A stretch of 15,570 nucleotides of DNA from Tannerella sp. GTDB lineage: Bacteria > Bacteroidota > Bacteroidia > Bacteroidales > Tannerellaceae. The notes beneath the pieces were generated by a model. That model was not told the DNA's origin, ran no database searches, and saw nothing but the letters and a program-made list of their open reading frames with translations. The stretch is taken from positions 1-15,570 of the forward strand of contig JAITQL010000103.1 of the NCBI GenBank assembly GCA_031288935.1. Reading direction: 5' to 3'. Both the position numbers and the translations under genes were made by a program. Numbering within the stretch: position 1 is the first letter of the stretch; each line of letters starts with the position of its first letter. Positions 1 through 7,257 of this stretch are shown piece after piece.

Positions 1-420
1 AGTGTATACGAAGCGGCTGAACAGCGTGTTTGCCGGTTCGGTCATGACTATTTTTCCACCCTCGATCAATGTCCGCTGTGCTTCCTTCAGAAACAGGTAA
101 GGTCTGGGAATATGATGAAAAACATTCAACATCACAATCCCCGCCATCGAATGATCCTCAAAAGGCAACTGCTCGGCATCGCAAACCATGTCTACATTCG
201 GCAACCGCATAATATCCGAAGTAATCACCTTCGGGAAGACCGATTTCAAAAATCCGCCTCCCGAACCGATTTCCAGTACGTTTCCATCTTCCTTGACCGT
301 ATTCACCCGTGCCATCATGTCCTGATACCACTCCGTATAGATCTGCCTTAAAAACGGCTTGTCAAGAATCAACTTTCCGTGATCCAGCGTTGTATTCGGA
401 TCATCCAACTTGTTTTGCAT
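1..420 (-). CDS. Class I SAM-dependent methyltransferase, C-terminal part cut by window edge
   Basis: The minus strand reads open from an ATG at 418-420 to the left edge, giving 140 residues with no stop, so the 3' end lies outside the window. The Rossmann motif I is VLEIGSGGG at residues 48-56. Motif II is the acidic ITSD at 66-69, and DAEQLPF at 81-87 followed by LNVFHHIPRP at 98-107 matches the post-I and motif IV/V region of the Methyltransf_11/UbiE-like fold. EGGKIVMTEP at 120-129 is the usual strand after the catalytic core. The family moves a methyl group from S-adenosylmethionine to a small molecule or lipid; the substrate cannot be read here. No signal peptide or membrane segment is visible, so it is probably cytoplasmic. 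I see no clear TAnnTTTG box just upstream, and the 21-bp repeat array lies in the upstream spacer. Confidence 0.9.
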   Translation of the reverse strand, partial: MQNKLDDPNTTLDHGKLILDKPFLRQIYTEWYQDMMARVNTVKEDGNVLEIGSGGGFLKSVFPKVITSDIMRLPNVDMVCDAEQLPFEDHSMAGIVMLNVFHHIPRPYLFLKEAQRTLIEGGKIVMTEPANTLFSRFVYT

Positions 421-424
421 ACAA

Positions 425-829
425 TTATTTGTAAAATAGGTTATACGATTCGTCGGGAGCGGGCTTGTGTACGTTTCCGCGCAAGCCGGCCTTAGCCGGC
501 CATTTGCGGTGCACTCCGAAAGGCTTGCAGTGCACTTCGAGGGGCTTGCAGTCCACTTCGAGGGGCTTGCAGTCCATTTCGAGAGGCTTGCAGTGCACTT
601 CGAGAGACTTGCAGTCCATTTCGAGCCGCTTGCAGTACACTTCGAGAGGCTTGCAGTCCACTTCGAGGGGCTTGCAGTGCACTTCGAGGGGCTTGCAGTA
701 CACTTCGAGGGGCTTGCAGTCCACTTCGAAAGTCTTGCGGTGCACTCCGAGCCGTTCAGGGGAACCCCCGATTGGCTCGGGGGCACCTCTCCAATCCTTC
801 CAAACCGCCATTAAACAATGATTCATCAA
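425..829 (-). CDS. Doubtful repeat-encoded small protein (CKPLEV heptads), possibly not a gene
   Basis: A 134-codon ATG-to-TAA frame crosses the whole 21-bp array on the minus strand and would encode heptads of the type LEVDCKP, so Cys and Lys recur every seven residues. It fits the gap closely: it starts 15 bases after the oxidoreductase stop and ends four bases before the methyltransferase ATG. Against it, a 21-bp array free of stops is open in several frames at once, and most unit-to-unit differences would change the amino acid in this frame (V/M, D/H/Y, P/S) while being silent in the opposite-strand frame. There is no signal peptide, membrane segment or recognised domain. I list it only because its position is operon-like; it may simply be non-coding minisatellite DNA. 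Confidence 0.22.
   Translation of the reverse strand: MMNHCLMAVWKDWRGAPEPIGGSPERLGVHRKTFEVDCKPLEVYCKPLEVHCKPLEVDCKPLEVYCKRLEMDCKSLEVHCKPLEMDCKPLEVDCKPLEVHCKPFGVHRKWPAKAGLRGNVHKPAPDESYNLFYK
500..751. repeat. 21-bp tandem repeat array, 12 units (first degenerate)
   Basis: Eleven units of exactly 21 bp run from 521 to 751, preceded by a degenerate copy at 500-520. The plus-strand unit begins GGGCTTGCAG and ends CACTTCGAG. The two outermost copies (500-520 and 731-751) share TTGCGGTGCACTCCGA, unlike the inner ones, and the copies at 521 and 584 are identical. Within a unit the variable positions are mainly 1, 3, 9, 12, 15 and 21. The array lies in the 424-base spacer 421-844. The rest of that spacer holds a GCCGGC/CTTA/GCCGGC palindrome (485-500), a strong hairpin (765-783) and nothing else I recognise. 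The array is not a CRISPR, because there are no unique spacers. Confidence 0.97.
765..783. terminator. GC-rich hairpin downstream of the oxidoreductase gene, possible transcription stop
   Basis: CCCCCGA (765-771) pairs perfectly with TCGGGGG (777-783) around a five-base loop. It lies about 60 bases beyond the stop of the minus-strand oxidoreductase gene and just before the repeat array. No T-tract follows on either strand, so a classic intrinsic terminator is uncertain; it could also act as an mRNA-stabilising end. Confidence 0.45.
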
Positions 830-844
830 AAGCGCCGGAGGCTG

Positions 845-2209
845 TTAGCCGGCCGGTTGAGGCGCCTGACCCGGAACGGGCGCTACGCCTTCGCGATAGT
901 CGGGCAAGGGGCCTAATTCATACTTCGCCGGCCCGTAACGCAGTTCGGACGACCGGATTTCGTCCCACGTAATGGCTTTTCCGGTATACGCCGCCTCGCG
1001 TCCCAGGATGGCCACCAGCGTGGAATAGGCCAGGTCTTCCGCCTGATTGATTTTTTTGTCCAGCCGGATGGATTCCACCAGGTGAACGTGTTCCTGGTCA
1101 TACGGATTCTTCTCCGGTTTGGTTTTGCCGTCGAACTGCCAGATCACGTTGCCGCTGTAGTCTTCCAGGCGCGCGCCCCCATTGGTGGTGAACATGCCTT
1201 TGGTGCCGTACACCTGTTCGGAGACATTCCCGTCGCAGCCGTCGATCTGGCGGGCGGTAGTCAGCATCTTCCGGTTGTTTTCGTAATAATAGTCCACGCT
1301 GAAAAAGTCGAAAATATCGCCGGTGATGCGCTGTGCCCGTCCGCCGAAACCGACCGCCCGGACAGGACGCATGCCCATAAACCACGTCACGACGTCGATA
1401 TTGTGGATCGCCTGGTCGAGGATATGATCGCCGCTGAGCCATTTAATGTTGAACCAGTTGCGGATGTTGTACTCCATATCGCTCCATTCGGGGCGGTGCT
1501 TTTTATTCCACCACGCTCCCTGATCCCAGTGCGCCGACCCGGAGACAATCTCGCCGATGGCTCCGTTGCGCACCTGCACGTAGGCCTCCCAGTAAGCCCG
1601 CGAATGGCGGCGCTGGTTGCCCGTGACGACGGTCAGTCCCTTCGTCGTCGCTATCTTGGCCGAGGCAATGACCGTACGGATTCCCTGCGGATCTACGGCG
1701 CAAGGCTTTTCCATAAAGATATGCTTTCCCGCCTCCACGGCCGCCTTGAAATGTTCCGGCCGGAAATGCGTAGGCGTGCAAAGCAGCACGAGGTCGATTT
1801 CCGGCATGGCGAGCACTTTCTGAAAGGCATCGAAGCCCAGGAAACGGTTGGCTTCGGGCACTTCGTTGTTAAACTTCTCCTTCAATACTTTCATGCAGGC
1901 GCCCATGCGGTCGGGGAAAAGGTCTGCCAGCGCAATGATGGACAATTTCGGACCGGCGCTCAGGAACTGCGTGGCAGCGCCCGTGCCCCGGTCGCCGCAT
2001 CCGACCAGCGCAGCCCTCAGCGGCCGTCCGTCCGGCGCAATATCAACAAAAGAATACATACCCAACTCTTCCGGAGTAAAGGTTTTCGGCGCGGCCGCTG
2101 AACTGCTTTCCGCCGTACCGCTACATGATGCGAATGACATCGAAGCCATTCCCAGGGGGATTCCCGCGCCAGCCAGGGCAGAACCCGTTAAAAAATCTCG
2201 TCTCTTCAT
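845..2209 (-). CDS. Tat-exported Gfo/Idh/MocA family oxidoreductase
   Basis: The 454-residue product starts MKRRDFLTGSALAGAG, a twin-arginine signal (R3-R4) followed by a hydrophobic stretch. A Cys at 29 in FASC is a weak lipobox followed by a Ser/Ala-rich tether, so a periplasmic or lipid-anchored location is likely. The Rossmann nucleotide site is ALVGCGDRG at 67-75. The family's EKP motif is at 167-169, with Lys168 the usual catalytic residue, and DQAIHNIDV at 265-273 carries the conserved His269. The family uses NAD(P) to oxidise, reduce or epimerise sugars and cyclitols. Exported Bacteroidetes members often act on glycans, and GH109 glycosidases are relatives, but I see no clear GH109 signature. 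The C-terminus ends in a Pro-rich stretch. The start is the only ATG that retains the RR signal. A promoter box lies 47 bases upstream, and the gene appears to be transcribed alone. Confidence 0.93.
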   Translation of the reverse strand: MKRRDFLTGSALAGAGIPLGMASMSFASCSGTAESSSAAAPKTFTPEELGMYSFVDIAPDGRPLRAALVGCGDRGTGAATQFLSAGPKLSIIALADLFPDRMGACMKVLKEKFNNEVPEANRFLGFDAFQKVLAMPEIDLVLLCTPTHFRPEHFKAAVEAGKHIFMEKPCAVDPQGIRTVIASAKIATTKGLTVVTGNQRRHSRAYWEAYVQVRNGAIGEIVSGSAHWDQGAWWNKKHRPEWSDMEYNIRNWFNIKWLSGDHILDQAIHNIDVVTWFMGMRPVRAVGFGGRAQRITGDIFDFFSVDYYYENNRKMLTTARQIDGCDGNVSEQVYGTKGMFTTNGGARLEDYSGNVIWQFDGKTKPEKNPYDQEHVHLVESIRLDKKINQAEDLAYSTLVAILGREAAYTGKAITWDEIRSSELRYGPAKYELGPLPDYREGVAPVPGQAPQPAG

Positions 2210-2255
2210 ATACCTGTTTTTTTAATAATGAAACACTCATTTCGGTTATCTTTTG

Positions 2256-2286
2256 CAAAACTAAGCTATTCGGGTGAATATACAAG
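2256..2286 (-). promoter_or_regulatory. Bacteroidetes-type promoter for the oxidoreductase gene
   Basis: On the minus strand TAGTTTTG (complement of 2256-2263) matches the -7 consensus TAnnTTTG. CTTG (complement of 2283-2286) lies 19 bases upstream, the usual distance for the -33 element. The -7 box is 47 bases before the ATG at 2209. Confidence 0.6.
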
Positions 2287-2436
2287 CAAAGGGGATGTTA
2301 AATTTTAATTCCCCGGAAAGAAAGAGTTCAAAGAGGAAGAGTTCCCTCCACGAACGGCACGGATGAAAGAAGCGCCGGGTTTCCCGCAGATTGAAAACCG
2401 TTGAAATCCGCGGCATCCGCGTTTAAACGAATTTTT

Positions 2437-2460
2437 GAATCGTCAAATCGTCGAATCGTT
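2437..2460. repeat. Three 8-bp direct repeats (GAATCGTC type)
   Basis: GAATCGTC, AAATCGTC and GAATCGTT follow each other directly in the spacer between the oxidoreductase promoter and the end of the large activase gene. The spacer (2210-2473) holds the promoter and otherwise nothing I recognise. Confidence 0.8.
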
Positions 2461-2473
2461 GACTCCGCCCTAC

Positions 2474-5400
2474 TTAAATCAGGAAGTGGAGGCGGTTTTG
2501 CAGGTTGACTTCCGCCACGCCGGAATCAATGTCGAGATAAAGGAGGTTCATGTCGGGATAGCGCTTCTTCAGTCGCCGCTCGATGCCCTTGGCGACGATG
2601 TGATTGGCGATGCAGCCGAACGGCTGGATGCAAACGACGCGCCGGACGCCTTGCCGGGCGTAGTGGGCTACTTCGGCCGCAATCATCCACCCTTCGCCGA
2701 ACTGGTTGGAGAGGTTCAGCACTTCTTCCGCGTAGCCGGCCTTGACGTAAATCGACTCCGACGGCCGGTAGTAGCGAAACGCCTGCATCCGGCTCTCCGT
2801 CGCACGGATGCGGCGGTTCACGTATTTCCACAGCAACGGGTTCACGAGCTGCTGCAAACGGCTGCCCGGCGTCACACGGTTTGCGACGTTGACCTGCGCA
2901 TTGACAAAATATTGCATGAAAAAGTCGACGACCGGCGGCGTCAGCACCTCCACCCCTTTTGCGCGCAGCCATTCGGTGATGAATGCCTGGGCGTAGTTGT
3001 TGTACTTCACGTAGATTTCTCCAACCAGTCCGACGGGCGTAAAGGGGCGCTCGTGTACCGGCACTTGGTTGAAGCCGGCCACGGCCTGTTCGAGCAACTC
3101 CAGGAGCGCTTGAGGATTGTTGTTGCGAACGGCTTTCACGCCGCACGCGATGTAGAAGTCGAACAGCGCGCGCGTTTCGCCGGGCTGCCGTTCGCGGACG
3201 GTGACGGCGGCGAACATCTGCTGCAGCGCGTCGCCGTAGAGGAGCGCGCGGAGGGTGATGTTCGCCAGTTTCATCCAGGGCAGGCGAAAGGCGCTCTGCT
3301 CGTTCTGAAACGCTGCGCCCGCGGCGAGCGCGATAACGGGAACGGTTGAAAAGCCGGCACGTTCCAGTCCGGTCTTGATCTGGGAGATGTAATTCGTCGC
3401 CCGGCACTGGCCGCCGGTTTGCGTGATGGCCACCACTACGTCGTCCGGCCCGTAGCGGCCGGACTGCAAGGTGTTGATGATGTCTCCCAGCACGAGGGTG
3501 GAGGGATAGCAGACTTCGTTGTGCCCGTATTTCAGTCCCGTTTCCGCCGAAAAGCGGTCGGGTCTGGGCAGGTTGGCGACCGTGTAACCGGCCAGCTCTC
3601 CCAGCGCCGGGACAAAGGGCGAGAGAAAATCGGCCAGCCAGGGCACCAGGATGGTTTTCCGCCGGTCTTCCTTCGTATAGGGAACGCGGTAACCGGCGTA
3701 GGGTACATGCGGCAGCGCTTCGGGGCCGGCCTTTTCCTTTTGCAGGAACGACTCTACGATGGAACGCAGGCGAAGCCGGAGCGAACCGGGGCTGGTGATT
3801 TCGTCGATACGAACCACCGTCAGATGCTTGCCGGCGCTTTTCAAAATGGCGGCGGCCTCGTCCATGAAGAAGGAATCCGGACCGCAGCCGAAGGAATTGA
3901 GTTGAACCAGCTGTACGTGCTGCGGCAGTCCGGCTACCTTGAGCGCCGACTGGATCACGCGGTTGGGGTACGACCACTGGGAGACGATGTTCAGCGTATC
4001 GAAGGCTTCGTTCGGCGCATGGCGGAAGACGTCGTCCGTCAGCACGTTCACGCCCAGGTCGGCAAGGATTTGTCCCGTCTTCTGGTGAATCAGCGGGTCG
4101 GCATGATAGGGACGGCCGGTGATGATGAAGACGGGTTCCTGCGTCCGGAGCGCCTGTTCCAGCAAACCGTTCTGGAAGCGCACCAGTTCGTTTTCGGTTT
4201 CCTGCCGGACGGACAGGGCGTGTTCAAACGCCGTCCGGAAGGTTTTTTCAGGCACGCCGAGCGGCGCCAGATAGTTGCGGCACGTTTCGCGCAAGGACTT
4301 GTCGTCTGCAAAACTGATCACCGGCGTATCGAACGGTATGCCGCAGGCCGTTTCCGGGTCGATGGCGCTTCGGATGACGTCGGGGTAGCCGCTTACGACC
4401 GGACAGTTCCATGAATCGGCCGTCTTCGCAAACTCTTTCTTTTCCTTTGGCGCCAGCGGATAAAAGATCCGGTCTACCCGGCTTTCCATCAGCGAGAGGA
4501 TATGCCCGTGCACGAGTTTCGCCGGAAAGCAGATATTGTCCGACATGATACTGTCTACCCCCTTGTGGCAGAGCGCGAGGTTGGATTCGGGAGAGAGGAG
4601 CGTCCCGAAGCCGCATCCGGCGAACAGTGCGCGCCAGAAGGGGTAATTGTCGAACATGTTCAGCACGCGGGGTATGCCCATGACCGGGCGGCCGGGCTGC
4701 GGCGGACACTCGCCGGCTGTCCCGAATAAAAGTGCGTTCTTCCGGTCGAAGGTGTTGTATCCCTTCTTCGCCGGTTTGCCGGAGCCGAAGAAGTATTTTT
4801 CGCATTTGTTGCCGGCATAGCAGACGTTCCCGTTGTCGAAGCGGAACTTGAGGACGGCGCAGCGGTTGGTACAGCCCTTGCAGTGCATTTCGGACGTTTG
4901 AAGCGTGTTGGCCAGGAGCAGGGCATTTTCGCCGGAGAAGGAGGAATCCCCGTTTTCCGTCAGCCGGCGGTTCCGGGCGTACAGTGCCGCCCCGAAAGCG
5001 CCCATGAGTTCGGGATGATCGGTGGAACCGACCTTTTTTTCCGACAACAGTTCCAGCGCCCTGTACACGGCATCGTTGCGGAATGCGCCGCCCTGCACCA
5101 CAATGCGCTCGCCCAGTTTATTGAGGTTGGTTACCTTCAACACCTTGAAGAGGCAGTTCTTTACCACGGCATACGCCAGTCCGGCGGCAATGTCGTCCAC
5201 TCCCGCATTTTTACGGAGAGACTGTTTCACTTTGGAGTTCATGAAGACGGTGCACCGCGAACCCAGGTTGCAGGGATGCGACGCCAGGCAGGCTTTTTCG
5301 GAAAAGCGATCCATGTCCAGCTGCATGGCGGATGCAAAATGTTGCAGAAAAGAGCCGCAGCCGGACGAACAGGCTTCGTTCAGTTCGACGTGCGCGATGA

Positions 5401-6721
5401 TGCCTTTTTCGACAAAGAGGGATTTCATGTCCTGTCCGCCGATGTCGAGCACGAAAGAGACGTCGGGGTCTACATACTGCGCTCCCGAAAGGTGCGCCAT
5501 CGTTTCCACAATCCCGTAATCCAGGTTCAGTGCGGACTTGATCAGGTCTTCGCCGTACCCCGTCACCGCCGAGGAGAGGATGCGCATTTCCAGCCCCCTT
5601 TCCTTCGCCTGCCGGTAGAACAGCGCCAGCCCTTCCAGCACTTTCCCCAGCGGATTGCCGGCGTTGTCGCCGTAGAAATGAAACAGGATATGAAACTCCG
5701 TGTCCGTGATCACGATTTTAGTGGTGGTGGAACCCGAATCTATCCCCAGGAACCCGTCCATCCGGCATTCCCGCGGCAGGGGGATGAAATGCAGTCGCTT
5801 GACGGAGCGGTTTTCTTTCCAGCGCCGGTACGCCGCCTCGTCGTCGAACAGGGCGGGCAGGGATTCGGACGGGTCGTTCGGAACGGGTTGAACGAGCCTT
5901 TGCAACACTTCGTCCAGGTCAAAAGCCTGCACTTCGTCGCCGATCTGAAGCGCGGCGCCCCATGCCGGGAAGTATTCGCTGTTTTCCGGAAGCTCCATTT
6001 CCTCGCTGCTGCAGTTCAACTGCCGGCTGAAGACGTCGCGGAGCGCGGGGAGATACGTCAACGGCCCGCCGATGCAGCCTACCGGAGGCACGATGGCGCA
6101 TCCGTGCGCCAGCGTCGTAATCGTCTGCAGCGCGACGGCATGAAGCGTGGACGCGGCCATGTCGGCCAGGGGTACGTTCCGGCTGATCAGGTTTTGAATG
6201 TCCGTTTTGGCAAAGACGCCGCAACGCGAGGCAATCGGATATACGTTTTCGTGTTTTGCGGCCGCTTCGCCCAGCTTTTCGACGGGCACCTGCATCAGCG
6301 CCGCCATCTGGTCGATAAACGCGCCCGTTCCGCCCGCGCAGCTGCCGTTCATGCGGATTTCGGGAGCTTTGTCCCCGTCCAGAAACACCATCTTGGAATC
6401 TTCTCCGCCAATGTCCAAAAGCGTCCGGAAGCGGGGAAAATGCGTCCGCGCCAAATGGACGGAAGCGACGACTTCCTGTACGAAACGCATCTCCATACGC
6501 TCCGCAATACCCATCCCCGCCGATCCGGTGAAACAAAACCGGAACCGGGCGGCCGCGCCAAACAGGGTTTTCAGCTGTCGGATCGCCTCCGTCAGCGTTC
6601 CCTGAATGTCGGTTTTATGTCTTTGGTAGGTCTTGTAAACAATCCCGTCCGAAGCGTCCAGCACAATAAGTTTGACAGTGGTAGAACCGGCGTCAATACC
6701 GGCTTTATATACATTATCCAT
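2474..6721 (-). CDS. Giant fused acyl-CoA dehydratase activase / 2-hydroxyacyl-CoA dehydratase-like protein
   Basis: I place the start at the ATG at 6721 (1415 residues), since the upstream in-frame start at 6745 is only a TTG. Two ASKHA ATPase domains of the BadF/BadG/HgdC activator family come first. Domain one has AGIDAGSTT (7-15), GGEDSK (105-110), CAGGTGAF with Cys128, and SRCGVF with Cys167. Domain two has GIDSGSTTTK (326-335), GGQDMK (428-433), ACSSGCGSF with Cys451 and Cys455, and GSRCTVF with Cys490. Cys128/Cys167 and Cys451/Cys490 correspond to activator cysteines, some of which hold the bridging 4Fe-4S cluster. A Cys cluster follows (C614, C617, C621, C634, C640). Then come a DUF2229-like part with NICFPAK (Cys731), SFGCGPDSF (Cys946), a second NEVCYPS (Cys1071) and a final PFGCIANHI (Cys1370). 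The family couples ATP hydrolysis to low-potential electron transfer onto a dehydratase-type iron-sulfur centre; substrate unknown, cytoplasmic, probably oxygen-sensitive. The gene has its own promoter. Confidence 0.92.
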   Translation of the reverse strand: MDNVYKAGIDAGSTTVKLIVLDASDGIVYKTYQRHKTDIQGTLTEAIRQLKTLFGAAARFRFCFTGSAGMGIAERMEMRFVQEVVASVHLARTHFPRFRTLLDIGGEDSKMVFLDGDKAPEIRMNGSCAGGTGAFIDQMAALMQVPVEKLGEAAAKHENVYPIASRCGVFAKTDIQNLISRNVPLADMAASTLHAVALQTITTLAHGCAIVPPVGCIGGPLTYLPALRDVFSRQLNCSSEEMELPENSEYFPAWGAALQIGDEVQAFDLDEVLQRLVQPVPNDPSESLPALFDDEAAYRRWKENRSVKRLHFIPLPRECRMDGFLGIDSGSTTTKIVITDTEFHILFHFYGDNAGNPLGKVLEGLALFYRQAKERGLEMRILSSAVTGYGEDLIKSALNLDYGIVETMAHLSGAQYVDPDVSFVLDIGGQDMKSLFVEKGIIAHVELNEACSSGCGSFLQHFASAMQLDMDRFSEKACLASHPCNLGSRCTVFMNSKVKQSLRKNAGVDDIAAGLAYAVVKNCLFKVLKVTNLNKLGERIVVQGGAFRNDAVYRALELLSEKKVGSTDHPELMGAFGAALYARNRRLTENGDSSFSGENALLLANTLQTSEMHCKGCTNRCAVLKFRFDNGNVCYAGNKCEKYFFGSGKPAKKGYNTFDRKNALLFGTAGECPPQPGRPVMGIPRVLNMFDNYPFWRALFAGCGFGTLLSPESNLALCHKGVDSIMSDNICFPAKLVHGHILSLMESRVDRIFYPLAPKEKKEFAKTADSWNCPVVSGYPDVIRSAIDPETACGIPFDTPVISFADDKSLRETCRNYLAPLGVPEKTFRTAFEHALSVRQETENELVRFQNGLLEQALRTQEPVFIITGRPYHADPLIHQKTGQILADLGVNVLTDDVFRHAPNEAFDTLNIVSQWSYPNRVIQSALKVAGLPQHVQLVQLNSFGCGPDSFFMDEAAAILKSAGKHLTVVRIDEITSPGSLRLRLRSIVESFLQKEKAGPEALPHVPYAGYRVPYTKEDRRKTILVPWLADFLSPFVPALGELAGYTVANLPRPDRFSAETGLKYGHNEVCYPSTLVLGDIINTLQSGRYGPDDVVVAITQTGGQCRATNYISQIKTGLERAGFSTVPVIALAAGAAFQNEQSAFRLPWMKLANITLRALLYGDALQQMFAAVTVRERQPGETRALFDFYIACGVKAVRNNNPQALLELLEQAVAGFNQVPVHERPFTPVGLVGEIYVKYNNYAQAFITEWLRAKGVEVLTPPVVDFFMQYFVNAQVNVANRVTPGSRLQQLVNPLLWKYVNRRIRATESRMQAFRYYRPSESIYVKAGYAEEVLNLSNQFGEGWMIAAEVAHYARQGVRRVVCIQPFGCIANHIVAKGIERRLKKRYPDMNLLYLDIDSGVAEVNLQNRLHFLI

Positions 6722-6772
6722 AGAAACAGATCCGTTCGTTTTCAAGTAATCTTTTCATTTATTACAGCGGGG

Positions 6773-6780
6773 CAAAAGTA
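6773..6780 (-). promoter_or_regulatory. -7 promoter box of the activase fusion gene
   Basis: On the minus strand TACTTTTG matches TAnnTTTG and lies 51 bases before the ATG at 6721. The nearest TTTG upstream (complement of 6805-6808) is 24 bases away, longer than usual, so the -33 element is unclear. The TTG start at 6745 would leave a leader of only about 20 bases. Confidence 0.5.
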
Positions 6781-6971
6781 GCCATTTTTTCGGAGATTTT
6801 CATTCAAAATCCATTCAATGTCGACGCGCCTGTCCGGATGTTTCCACCACGGTAAAGAAGATGATTGCAAAGCCGGTACGGCGCTGTGATGTTGCAGGGG
6901 CGGCGCAGCCGGCGCCGTTCATTGAAGGGGAACGCCCGTCAAGCGAATGTGGAGCAGCCTCTCCCGTGACG

Positions 6972-7202
6972 GCGGACATATCTCCCGCGATGGCGGACAT
7001 ATCTCCCGCGATGGCGGAGACATCTCCCGCAACGGCGGAGACATCTCCCGCAACGGCGGAGACCTCTCCCGGAAACGCGGAGACCTCTCCCGAAAATGCG
7101 GAGACCTCTCCCGAAAATGCGGAGACCTCTCCCGGAAATGCGGAGACCTCTCCCGAAAACGCGGAGACCTCTCCCGAAAACGCGGAGACCTCTCCCGAAA
7201 AC
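6972..7202. repeat. 21-bp tandem repeat array, 11 units
   Basis: Eleven units of exactly 21 bp; the consensus begins GCGGAGACCT and ends CTCCCGAAAAC. A decayed copy may occupy 6951-6971. Neighbouring units are identical in runs (1=2, 3=4, 6=7, 9=10=11), and the left end has drifted furthest, which points to growth by single-unit duplication. Six frames stay largely open; a plus-strand frame from an ATG at 6861 would give AETSPEN heptads and run into the 3' end of the AMP-ligase gene, and I do not call it a gene. The array occupies the 526-base spacer 6722-7247. The rest of that spacer holds the activase promoter box, a GGCGC/GCGCC hairpin (6902-6916) and a small hairpin at 7232-7247. Confidence 0.97.
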
Positions 7203-7231
7203 GGATGGAGGTTGTACGGAAACCGGACTTC

Positions 7232-7257
7232 CCTCCGCTCCGGGAGGTCAAATTTTT
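7232..7257 (+). terminator. Weak plus-strand terminator-like hairpin after the repeat array
   Basis: CCTCC (7232-7236) pairs with GGAGG (7243-7247), and a run of T residues follows on the plus strand from 7253. The stem is only five base pairs. Its orientation would stop transcripts that cross the array on the plus strand, opposite to the neighbouring genes, and it overlaps the stop codon of the AMP-ligase gene. Confidence 0.25.

Noticed and set aside
500..751. Array considered as CRISPR
   Set aside because: Units are directly adjacent with no unique spacers, and no cas gene is present.
492..854. TTAGCCGGCC at 492-501 and 845-854 flanking the array, as target-site duplications
   Set aside because: The second copy overlaps the oxidoreductase stop codon, GCCGGC is common in this GC-rich DNA, and no transposase or inverted termini are present.
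1082..2101. 339-codon open frame on the plus strand
   Set aside because: Antisense to the Gfo/Idh/MocA gene, whose motifs are unmistakable.
6722..6745. Earlier TTG start for the activase fusion
   Set aside because: An ATG eight codons downstream lies directly before the first ATPase motif, and TTG starts are rarer.
4883..6781. 632-codon open frame on the plus strand
   Set aside because: It lies wholly opposite the activase fusion gene, shows no recognisable motif and reflects the codon bias of the GC-rich sense gene.
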